Below are positions 22,283 to 28,894 of a stretch of 64,000 nt of DNA, piece after piece. The stretch is from the IMG/VR virus record IMGVR_UViG_3300021519_000006, positions 35,939 through 99,938 of that record. One strand, given 5' to 3'. The notes under the pieces were generated by a model. The model saw only the letters and a list, made by a program, of their open reading frames with translations. It made no database searches and was not told where the DNA came from. Made by a program: the position numbers and the translations under genes. Origin of the DNA: a virus. How positions within the stretch are numbered: position 1 is the first letter of the stretch; every line of letters begins with the position of its first letter.

Positions 22283-24214
22283 ATGTATAACGAAGAGTTA
22301 GACGATGGTTATCGTTACAGGGAAGCCAGAGATGAAGAAGCACAAGAACGTGCTGTCCGACTCAATGCACTGTGCCGTGTTTACGAACAAGGTGACCGTG
22401 TATTAACTGGCGACCCAGTCATCGTAAATGTGATGCCGGATGGCCCCGCACCAGCGTGGTCAGACGGTGCCGCTATCTACATCAATCTTGATCAGATTGA
22501 GGACATGGACCTTGAGACATTAACTCAAGTTACTGGCCTCAACTATCATGAGTTAAGCCATCACTTGTACTCGCCCCGTAAGGGAACGACGTTCATGCAA
22601 TGGGTTATAGAAAATGGTCAGATTCAAGCTACAAATATTCTCGAAGATCAACGTATCGAAACATTATTTGTAGCACGCTATCCAGCTGTTGCTTCATACC
22701 TTACAGCCATGGTTTCTAGGTGGTTAGGTAAAGATGAAGATGGCATGCATGGTAACTACATCTGTATACGCGGACGTCGTTACCTACCTGTTGAGATTCG
22801 TCAAGCGTTCCGTGATGAGTTCGCTTTCCCAGATGTAATCCCAGCAGCTATTGACATCATCGATCAGTATCGTCTCTTAGCATTTCCTCGTGACTATGAC
22901 AAGGGCAAGGAACTGATTGAGCGATTCACCAATGAGGTACTGATTCCTATGGGCATCAAAGATGACCACACACATCAGGGTGGTCCCAATGGTTGCGGTC
23001 AACGCATGCCCGTAAGTAAGGGTCGACCTGAGCCCGGCAAAGCTCAAGAGAAAGACTCTGATCGTGCCAAGGGTATGGGTACAGCAGAAGCTCCGTGGTA
23101 TCCAAAACCTAAGCAAGCTCCAACACAAACACCCACCAACGACGCCGATAAACCAATTGGCAGCAATGATGATGGTGATGGTGATGGTGATGGTGATGAT
23201 CCATATAGCAAACCGTTACAACCTATTACTACAGAACAAGCACTAGATATACGCGACAAGGGTGTAGACCATACGCCAGCGTCTACCGCAGGTTCTGGTC
23301 ACGTTGATAGTCTCGGCGGTATTCCTAAGAATATCAATGACATGCTCAACGATGCTATTGATAATGTCCTTGCACGCAAGGATGTTCAAGCAGACATCAA
23401 AGCCAAGCAGAAAGTTATTGTTGGTGGAGATGGTAAGCATGATGACATTACTAAGAAGGGTAAGTTCGACAAGACTTCCGTTCCCAACGAATCCATCATT
23501 GCATACCGCAAATTCGCTCAAGAGTTACAACGTTTACGCGATGACATGGAACCTACGTGGGATAAAGAAACACCCACCGGTAGGCTTAATGTTCAACGTG
23601 TTATCCGAGGCTGTGAGATTGATGCAGCCTTCGATCGTTGGGATGAGGGCGACGATGGATGTGATATTGAGGCCGTCATCCTAGTGGATCGATCAGGATC
23701 AATGTCCAGTCAACAGAACGATAAGAAGGCTTCCATCGCCTGCTGGACTATCAAGCGTGCTCTTGAGTCAATTCAAGCGCCCGTTACTGTCTATGCCTTT
23801 GATGACGCAGCTGAGGTTGCTTACTCCCGCAAAGAGTTAGCAGACAAGACTCAGTACAAGTTCATCTACGGCAACGGCGGTACTGAACCATACCCAACAC
23901 TGTTAGTTGCAGAGCAGTTACTTATGTCTTCTCGCAAGAAGAACAAAATGCTGTTCATGGTAACTGATGGTGTGTTCGACTCCCAGAAAAATGATGTAAT
24001 TATTGAGCGTATCGGTAAGCGTGGCATTCTCACAGCCATGACGCTGATTATGACTGACAGTGATTACAAATACTATGTGGATGATCGAGGTCAAGATCCA
24101 AAGCAATTCCATCATAATGCTGAGGTTTTTGCTCGTATCAACAATGCCAGTGACTTACTGCCGTTTGCTAAGCAAGTAGTTACATCCGCAATCAAAAAGC
24201 GTGGAAGACGCTAA
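22283..24214 (+). CDS. HExxH metallopeptidase-like plus VWA protein (CobT-like partner of MoxR)
   Basis: A 643-residue protein. The N-terminal part has YHELSHH at residues 88-94, a zincin HExxH motif as in DUF2201-type putative metallopeptidase domains. The middle is a charged disordered linker with a GATGGT-type DNA repeat (about 23168-23201) encoding Asp/Gly repeats. The C-terminus is a von Willebrand A domain with an intact MIDAS: D469-R-S471-G-S473, a GGTEP threonine and VTDGVFD. With the MoxR ATPase it forms a classic chaperone pair. AAAGG precedes the ATG. Confidence 0.8.
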   Translation: MYNEELDDGYRYREARDEEAQERAVRLNALCRVYEQGDRVLTGDPVIVNVMPDGPAPAWSDGAAIYINLDQIEDMDLETLTQVTGLNYHELSHHLYSPRKGTTFMQWVIENGQIQATNILEDQRIETLFVARYPAVASYLTAMVSRWLGKDEDGMHGNYICIRGRRYLPVEIRQAFRDEFAFPDVIPAAIDIIDQYRLLAFPRDYDKGKELIERFTNEVLIPMGIKDDHTHQGGPNGCGQRMPVSKGRPEPGKAQEKDSDRAKGMGTAEAPWYPKPKQAPTQTPTNDADKPIGSNDDGDGDGDGDDPYSKPLQPITTEQALDIRDKGVDHTPASTAGSGHVDSLGGIPKNINDMLNDAIDNVLARKDVQADIKAKQKVIVGGDGKHDDITKKGKFDKTSVPNESIIAYRKFAQELQRLRDDMEPTWDKETPTGRLNVQRVIRGCEIDAAFDRWDEGDDGCDIEAVILVDRSGSMSSQQNDKKASIACWTIKRALESIQAPVTVYAFDDAAEVAYSRKELADKTQYKFIYGNGGTEPYPTLLVAEQLLMSSRKKNKMLFMVTDGVFDSQKNDVIIERIGKRGILTAMTLIMTDSDYKYYVDDRGQDPKQFHHNAEVFARINNASDLLPFAKQVVTSAIKKRGRR

Positions 24215-24245
24215 CCAACACAAACAAAGACAAAGGAGCAACAAA

Positions 24246-24437
24246 ATGTACGTTATATTCGATAGCTTAACAGAAACACTTATAGGCCCGTTCAATGATG
24301 AGGAAAGCGCAAGCATGTTCTTGCTATATGCCTCCGACGAATTGGCAGATGGTGGTGTAAACCTATCCGTTGAGTGCGTATCTGAGCCAGCTGAATGGGC
24401 CCAAGATAACGCCCCCGCACTAATGGCGTCGTTGTAA
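24246..24437 (+). CDS. Unknown 63-residue acidic protein
   Basis: MYVIFDSLTETLIGPFNDEESASMF... looks like a small alpha/beta domain. AAAGGAG lies 7 bases before the ATG, and a repeat copy fills the gap after the VWA gene stop. A longer frame from 24201 would only read through the repeat. Confidence 0.65.
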   Translation: MYVIFDSLTETLIGPFNDEESASMFLLYASDELADGGVNLSVECVSEPAEWAQDNAPALMASL

Positions 24438-24589
24438 TGAGTAAGCAAGAGCTAAAGTACAGCGAAGAACTCTTGCGCATAGATATGGAACGTCTTGCTC
24501 AAGACAGAGTAAAAGCAAAAGCCTTATTAATCTCAAAAGGTGCCGACGATGTCTTAGAGATGTTAGGGCTGCAAGACGATGAGTTGTAG
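24437..24589 (+). CDS. Unknown 50-residue helical protein
   Basis: MSKQELKYSEELLRIDMERLAQDRVKAK..., a charged helix throughout. It starts in the TAATG of the previous stop and overlaps the next gene by 11 bases. It may be a small adaptor or dimerisation peptide. Confidence 0.55.
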   Translation: MSKQELKYSEELLRIDMERLAQDRVKAKALLISKGADDVLEMLGLQDDEL

Positions 24590-24770
24590 TCATTGCGGCT
24601 CCCCCATCTACGGCAAGTTTATAGAACTTCGCGTAGACAATGGTCTTAGGATTATTGAGTTTCACGATAACCCTAAGGAATGTTACATCAAAGAAGTTAG
24701 ATACAAACGTAGCTTTGACAAAGCTATACGACAAGAAATTGTGCTCAACGGTGGGTACATGGAAGACTAG
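24579..24770 (+). CDS. 63-residue protein with N-terminal CxxC
   Basis: MSCSHCGSPIYGKFIELRVDN..., one CxxC near the N-terminus and one more Cys (KECYIKE), with a basic middle. It could bind zinc or be redox active. The function is unknown. Confidence 0.55.
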   Translation: MSCSHCGSPIYGKFIELRVDNGLRIIEFHDNPKECYIKEVRYKRSFDKAIRQEIVLNGGYMED

Positions 24771-24783
24771 AGGAGGAAACAAA

Positions 24784-25260
24784 ATGACAACAATAACTAG
24801 GAGAGAAGCGTGCGAATTAGTACGTGAATCTATTGGTAAAGAACAATTGCTTGAGGAAGACGTCAAGCGTATTATCTATGCTGTTAATAATGACCTACAA
24901 GTAAGAGATTTCTTAATGGGCATACCTATGCATTATTCAATGGTGGAATGCGCCACACTATTAAAGAACATAGTTGCTGTAGCGGATCCGCAAGAAGCGG
25001 TACCCTTTGCAGCAGTCCTTGCTGCGTACGCATATGAAATGGATGATCATCAAACTGTTAAAGACTCTATTTCATTCTCTATAAGTGTTAATCCTACATA
25101 TTCATTAACTCTCTTGTTAATGAGAGTAATAGCATCTGGTTGGCCTAAAGAAGCCTTTAAAAAGATGCGTGAAGAACTTCACCTTAAGGTTATGGCATCC
25201 TGCTATAGCCCAGAAGGTGATGAAGCTATCCCACTACAAAGTAAGGAGGAAAACAAATGA
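24784..25260 (+). CDS. DUF4192-like protein (possible)
   Basis: A 158-residue helical protein. PFAAVLAAYAYEMDD..TVKDSISFSISVNPTYSLTLLLMRVI (in parts) gives the alternating helix pattern of the DUF4192 C-terminus, also seen at 19614. AGGAGG stands 7 bases before the ATG at 24784. The open frame further upstream is a shadow of gene 24579-24770. The biochemical role is unknown. Confidence 0.5.
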   Translation: MTTITRREACELVRESIGKEQLLEEDVKRIIYAVNNDLQVRDFLMGIPMHYSMVECATLLKNIVAVADPQEAVPFAAVLAAYAYEMDDHQTVKDSISFSISVNPTYSLTLLLMRVIASGWPKEAFKKMREELHLKVMASCYSPEGDEAIPLQSKEENK

Positions 25261-25418
25261 AAGGCGGTATATCACTAGCAGACATGCAAGAACTCAACGA
25301 TCTTATGAATCAATTCAATACATTTGAAGAGACTAAAGAAGCAGTTGAGTCTCGCTTCCCCGGCATCACAGCTATACGTACGGAAACCGGAATCTCTATA
25401 ACATCAGAGGAGGAATAA
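25257..25418 (+). CDS. Unknown 53-residue protein
   Basis: MKGGISLADMQELNDLMNQFNTFEE..., helical then a short beta end (GITAIRTETGISI). AAGGAGG precedes the ATG. It is joined by ATGA and TAATG overlaps to both neighbours. Confidence 0.6.
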   Translation: MKGGISLADMQELNDLMNQFNTFEETKEAVESRFPGITAIRTETGISITSEEE

Positions 25419-25642
25419 TGTCAACAATGTGCGAAGAATGCAGGTGCACAGTGTTTGGTGACGAAGCATGTGGCAATGGGTGTGGGTGTTGCGGAGGAGG
25501 TCCAAATACTGTAATCTGGAAATCCGTCGTAACAAAAGAAATGGTCGAGGGTTGGAGTGACGATGAGATTGAAATGCTCGTTACAGACCTAGACGATGCC
25601 GTCATGGCAACGTTACAAGACTATGAAGGACACGACCACTAA
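25418..25642 (+). CDS. Cys-rich (metallothionein-like) 74-residue protein
   Basis: The first 30 residues contain eight or more Cys (CEECRCTVFG, CGNGCGCC), a density seen in metallothioneins and multi-metal clusters. The rest is an acidic helix (SDDEIEMLVTDLDDAV). It is probably metal-binding. GAGGAGG lies upstream. A repeat copy follows its stop by 5 bases. Confidence 0.65.
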   Translation: MSTMCEECRCTVFGDEACGNGCGCCGGGPNTVIWKSVVTKEMVEGWSDDEIEMLVTDLDDAVMATLQDYEGHDH

Positions 25643-25671
25643 CCCACCAACACAAACAAGATCGGAGCACT

Positions 25672-25863
25672 ATGGCAGACGATCTAATCTATAAGGTTCG
25701 CATTGTGTACGAAGTGAGCCTAGCCAAATGGCGTATAGACGAAGATGATAACGACTGGTGTCTATGGGTCTTTGACAGGAATTTAGGAGAGTGGATCCCC
25801 ACCAATAAACTAAATAGACCTGGCGAAGATGTAGAAATTGTAGACATCAAGTTTATAAAGTAA
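25672..25863 (+). CDS. Unknown 63-residue protein
   Basis: MADDLIYKVRIVYEVSLAKWRIDEDD..., beta-rich with several Trp. CGGAG lies upstream of the ATG, next to a repeat copy at 25647. No domain. Confidence 0.6.
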   Translation: MADDLIYKVRIVYEVSLAKWRIDEDDNDWCLWVFDRNLGEWIPTNKLNRPGEDVEIVDIKFIK

Positions 25864-25864
25864 G

Positions 25865-25895
25865 GGAGGTGAAGCCTCCGGACGCACTCCGGAGG
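25865..25895 (+). promoter_or_regulatory. Mutually exclusive hairpins that can hide a ribosome binding site
   Basis: GGAGG (25865-25869) can pair with CCTCC (25875-25879). Alternatively CCTCCGG (25875-25881) pairs with CCGGAGG (25889-25895). Both need the same CCTCC. In the second fold the GGAGG that serves the ATG at 25904 is buried. This is the layout of a translational switch. Confidence 0.5.
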
Positions 25896-25903
25896 TCTCA
25901 TCA

Positions 25904-25999
25904 ATGGCGTTAACTCTTAGTTCTAAAAGAGATTACGGCATAAGTATATCCCCTCAAATCAAAGAAAGGAACAACTATGGCCATATGGGCAGTAGTTAA
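25904..25999 (+). CDS. Possible 31-residue leader ORF
   Basis: ATG at 25904 with GGAGG 8-9 bases upstream opens 31 codons (MALTLSSKRDYGISISPQ...). It ends inside the next gene, overlapping its first 23 bases in another frame. Its translation would control access to the ATG at 25977. It may be a regulatory leader rather than a working protein. Confidence 0.4.
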   Translation: MALTLSSKRDYGISISPQIKERNNYGHMGSS

Positions 26000-26234
26000 T
26001 ATAAAACTACGGGATAAACACATACGCAAACTCGTATCAGCACTAGAAGGTGCGGGTCTTGAGGTATCTATTACACCGGGTAAGAAGCACGTAAGGGTAA
26101 GAAACCCTGATACAGGCAAAATAGTCTTCTTCGGTAGCCAATCGTTGGGAGACTTTAGAGCTGCAAAAAATATCAAACGAGACCTAAAGATGGTAGGGTT
26201 TGACCTATCCGAACATGGAATCAAACTAGGATAA
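25977..26234 (+). CDS. HicA-like / small dsRBD-like protein
   Basis: An 85-residue protein: a helix (KLRDKHIRKLVSALEGAGLE), then beta strands with GKKHVRVRNPDTGKIVFF and a final helix (KNIKRDLKMVGFD). This order and the conserved His resemble HicA mRNA interferases and the many HicA-like proteins of actinobacteriophages. No HicB antitoxin is recognisable next to it, so toxin function is doubtful. GAAAGGA precedes the ATG. Confidence 0.5.
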   Translation: MAIWAVVNIKLRDKHIRKLVSALEGAGLEVSITPGKKHVRVRNPDTGKIVFFGSQSLGDFRAAKNIKRDLKMVGFDLSEHGIKLG

Positions 26235-26243
26235 GGAAACAAT

Positions 26244-26483
26244 ATGGCAAAAACCAATTACTTCTTCGCAGTTAAGAAGAACCTAGATAAGGGTGGCGCA
26301 TGGCTAGCAATTGTTAGCGATGAGATTAACGGCCCTATTCTAAAAGCAGCTGCATTTTCCAGTGCTGCACCAGCAAAACGTTGGGCAGCTGAACAAATTG
26401 ATCGTAGTCGTTTACCGTGGGAAGTATCAGAAGACGGTAAATCTATGACAGCAGTTGCGCAATTCAAAGAGCCAAAGGAATGA
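26244..26483 (+). CDS. Unknown 79-residue protein
   Basis: MAKTNYFFAVKKNLDKGGAWLAIV..., with a helix AAPAKRWAAEQIDRSR and a beta end (MTAVAQFKE). AAGGAAAC precedes the ATG. No domain is recognised. Confidence 0.65.
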   Translation: MAKTNYFFAVKKNLDKGGAWLAIVSDEINGPILKAAAFSSAAPAKRWAAEQIDRSRLPWEVSEDGKSMTAVAQFKEPKE

Positions 26484-26485
26484 TT

Positions 26486-26587
26486 ATGGACTTTGAGACA
26501 GTGTTGCCAATGAAAACAGTTAACGACATCATTAAAGAAGTTAAAGAAACAAAAGAATGCGATTGCGGTAACTGTACGTGTAAATAA
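26486..26587 (+). CDS. 33-residue peptide with CxCxxCxC end
   Basis: MDFETVLPMKTVNDIIKEVKETKECDCGNCTCK: a helix and then four Cys in eight residues, a metal-binding tail. I choose the ATG at 26486 (AAAGGA 6 bases upstream) over the one at 26480. It is the last gene before the terminator. Confidence 0.55.
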   Translation: MDFETVLPMKTVNDIIKEVKETKECDCGNCTCK

Positions 26588-26590
26588 AAC

Positions 26591-26624
26591 ATTAAGCCCC
26601 TCACCTTGCGGTGGGGGGCTTAAT
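26591..26624. terminator. Bidirectional terminator closing the rightward block
   Basis: ATTAAGCCCCTCACC pairs with GGTGGGGGGCTTAAT around TTGC. A/T runs at both ends make it work on both strands. It separates the rightward accessory block from the leftward ribonucleotide reductase operon. The inverted repeat copy (26624-26636) touches it. Confidence 0.9.
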
Positions 26625-26643
26625 TGTTTGTGTTGGGCGCGGG

Positions 26644-26778
26644 CTAAGCCTCGCTATCTTCACTTTCATCTTCTAGGAACATCGACTCGATATCCTCTAG
26701 GTCTTCTTCATCCATATTCAACTCTTCAAGGTCATCCTCAAAGTCTTCAAATAGGTCAGGACTCAATTCATCTGACAT
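26644..26778 (-). CDS. 44-residue very acidic peptide
   Basis: MSDELSPDLFEDFEDDLEELNMDEEDLED..., more than half Asp/Glu. GGGAG lies about 6 bases before the ATG. It follows nrdJ by 41 bases on the same strand and ends at the terminator. Acidic phage peptides can mimic DNA or block DNA-binding proteins. That is a guess here. Confidence 0.6.
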   Translation of the reverse strand: MSDELSPDLFEDFEDDLEELNMDEEDLEDIESMFLEDESEDSEA

Positions 26779-26819
26779 GCGTGTCTCCCAGTACTAGTAG
26801 GTGTAGAAATCGTACACTA

Positions 26820-28850
26820 TTATCTATTATCTGTAATCAATCTAACTTCACAAGCATCTGTGGTGCAATAAGCTTCGCCAACCGCATCAGCGGCCATACC
26901 GGCATACACGCCCTTAAAGTCAATAGGGAATAAGGTCATAGTTGCCTTTTCATACTCGGCTTCTGTAATTTGGGTATACGGCATCTGTGGATACACGGCA
27001 TTGCCCGAAGGTAAGAATGAGACAGTCTTCAGTTGGCCGTCATACATATGTAGGACAGTCCCAACGTGTTGGGCTTCAGTCTCTGGATCAAAGCTTATAG
27101 TTACCGATACCGAGTTATCAGACCAGTAACGCTGTGCTGTAGCGGCGAGCGCCATCTTTTCATAGATAGTTACATCTTTTTCAGAACGTACCGCATTAGA
27201 CTTTACCGGAAAGAATACAACCGATGTAGTCTTTGGGGATTCTGATGCTGGTTCAACTCGATATTGAGCCATTTTGAACAATGGGAGCATTGGGTCACTA
27301 TTAGCAAACCTAATTGCTCTCATAAAGTATTGCCCACCTACAGGCCAATGAACCCCGGGAGATTCTCCCGCTAAAATTGACACGGTGCCTGAAGGCTTCA
27401 CTGTCGTCATCTTAATAGATTCACGAATACCCAACCATTCAGAGTAACTCTTGTCATAGTTCTTAATGGTTTCATACCCGGCATCCATCCAGCTCCGGAG
27501 CATTGGTAAACCTTTATTGTCCGCAAAGTTAGCAACTCCGCTCATAGATGTTCCAATACGGCGGTTACGCTGCATGATCGCGTTAGTTTCTTCCCAGTGA
27601 GTTGGGAGCAATGTAACAGTCTTGGCATAGAGATATGCAAACTTGAGAGTTCGCTTGAAATCGTCTAATGAATCGTGACGGCCAAGGTATGTCTCAACCA
27701 AAGTGCAACACTCCATAGACTCTAATGATTGTTCTGCGCAAGGGTTGTATCCAGCGGCTCGCCAGTCTTTGTTATTAATTGGATCAGACAGGCGACCGTA
27801 CTGACGAGTAACGTCCATCCAGATAACGCCAGGTTCACCGTTGCGGGCAATACCATCAATGATGGGAGTTAAGTCTTGACCTACAGAGACCTCAACAGAG
27901 TTGTTTGACATCCAACCCCACCCGGGAGCTGCCGGATCGTAACTATTGCGTTCTGGGTAAACATCTTTATTCTTTAAGTTCAGAAAGTCTTGGTCGTCAA
28001 TACGGCCGATTAGTAACTCAGCAGAACGACGAACGTTGCCAGAAACTACGCACACTCCAATTAAATTTCCAAGATCCGCTATGTCGCGGCGAGTTAGTTT
28101 TTGACCTTCTCTACCATCAAAGATCATAGAGATATAATCGTGAAGTTTAATTAAAGGTTCTGCTCCGGCTGCTGTTCCGCCAAACGTTTTGATTGGCGTT
28201 CCTGCTGGTCTAATTTCTTCGTAACGAAATACTGGAGCCTTTGTATCTGCTCGTAAGTAAGCATTGATGAGAGCGGATGTAGATTCGACCCATCCTTCTC
28301 GGGTGTCGGGGATGACATATTCTTCTCCTTGTGATGGTTTGTAGATTTGGAAATCTTTGTCTGCGCCCTTATCGTCAAAGCCTACTCCAACTCCCAGCAT
28401 AGATGCTTCCATTAAGAAGGCAAATGGCTTGGCCGGATCTAGCTTGGTCATCGAGTTTGTAGATACGAAGCTGCAGTTCTGAAGGGCAGCCGAGTTGCGC
28501 TCTTTATTAACAATGGGAGTTCCCATTACCCAGAGTCCGCGACCTGGTGGGGTCCACTTCAGTTGAAATAGGCGATCGAAAGCTTCCTTTGCTGAAGCTT
28601 GGGCCTTGGAGTCTGACCAAGGTAGTCGTTGGGATTTAGCGTGATCCTTTTGTAGGGAATACATTCCGTTGATTACGCGTTCGCAGACTTCGACCCAAGT
28701 TTCCTTGGTTCCGTCCTCTTTAAGACGAGAGTAGGTACGAAGGAAAGTAATCTCCCCTACAGAATTGCCGGCGGCATCCGTATATCCCCAAGGGACTTTC
28801 TTCCCTCTGTATGAATTGACGAAATCTTCTGTAAGTTTAAATGAAAACAC
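26820..28850 (-). CDS. nrdJ: Adenosylcobalamin-dependent ribonucleoside-triphosphate reductase
   Basis: A class II reductase that makes dNTPs from NTPs with coenzyme B12, independent of oxygen. The 676-residue product has C126 (LQNCSF), the finger-loop motif NPCAEQ with C371 and E373, and C382 (MECC) at the exact spacing of the radical site and redox pair in the monomeric RTPR family. A C-terminal Cys pair (YCTTDAC) would relay electrons. The start is GTG at 28850, as an in-frame stop lies just upstream. It supplies nucleotides for replication. Its B12 must come from the host. Confidence 0.93.
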   Translation of the reverse strand: MFSFKLTEDFVNSYRGKKVPWGYTDAAGNSVGEITFLRTYSRLKEDGTKETWVEVCERVINGMYSLQKDHAKSQRLPWSDSKAQASAKEAFDRLFQLKWTPPGRGLWVMGTPIVNKERNSAALQNCSFVSTNSMTKLDPAKPFAFLMEASMLGVGVGFDDKGADKDFQIYKPSQGEEYVIPDTREGWVESTSALINAYLRADTKAPVFRYEEIRPAGTPIKTFGGTAAGAEPLIKLHDYISMIFDGREGQKLTRRDIADLGNLIGVCVVSGNVRRSAELLIGRIDDQDFLNLKNKDVYPERNSYDPAAPGWGWMSNNSVEVSVGQDLTPIIDGIARNGEPGVIWMDVTRQYGRLSDPINNKDWRAAGYNPCAEQSLESMECCTLVETYLGRHDSLDDFKRTLKFAYLYAKTVTLLPTHWEETNAIMQRNRRIGTSMSGVANFADNKGLPMLRSWMDAGYETIKNYDKSYSEWLGIRESIKMTTVKPSGTVSILAGESPGVHWPVGGQYFMRAIRFANSDPMLPLFKMAQYRVEPASESPKTTSVVFFPVKSNAVRSEKDVTIYEKMALAATAQRYWSDNSVSVTISFDPETEAQHVGTVLHMYDGQLKTVSFLPSGNAVYPQMPYTQITEAEYEKATMTLFPIDFKGVYAGMAADAVGEAYCTTDACEVRLITDNR

Positions 28851-28894
28851 AAAATACCCATTTCTCTATAAAAGTTGACTGTTATCAGGTGATG

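Larger units (their letters stand above)
14000..26636 (+). repeat. Dispersed CCAACACAAAC(AA) repeat family
   Basis: Eleven exact copies of CCAACACAAAC on the plus strand start at 14000, 15446, 16369, 17361, 17940, 18848, 20123, 21278, 23120, 24215 and 25647. One variant (CCGACACAAAC) starts at 14861, and one exact copy is inverted at 26624-26636. Most continue with AA and C-rich sequence. Spacing is about 0.6-1.8 kb. Copies occur in all three codon phases (PTQT, SNTN, PQHK) and between genes, so selection acts on the nucleic acid and not on protein. I found only one 11-base match elsewhere (1487, inside terL). Confidence 0.8.

Noticed and set aside
23168-23201. GATGGT tandem repeat as a regulatory iteron
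   Set aside because: It lies within the VWA gene and simply encodes an Asp/Gly linker in frame. No similar repeat is found in control regions.
24640-24783. A longer N-terminus for the gene at 24784
   Set aside because: This part overlaps gene 24579-24770 in another frame, and AGGAGG sits exactly before the ATG at 24784.
14000-26636. CRISPR array reading of the CCAACACAAAC repeats
   Set aside because: Spacing is irregular and about 0.6-1.8 kb, copies lie inside genes, and no cas genes are near. The Cas4-like protein at 45.3 kb is a stand-alone phage nuclease.
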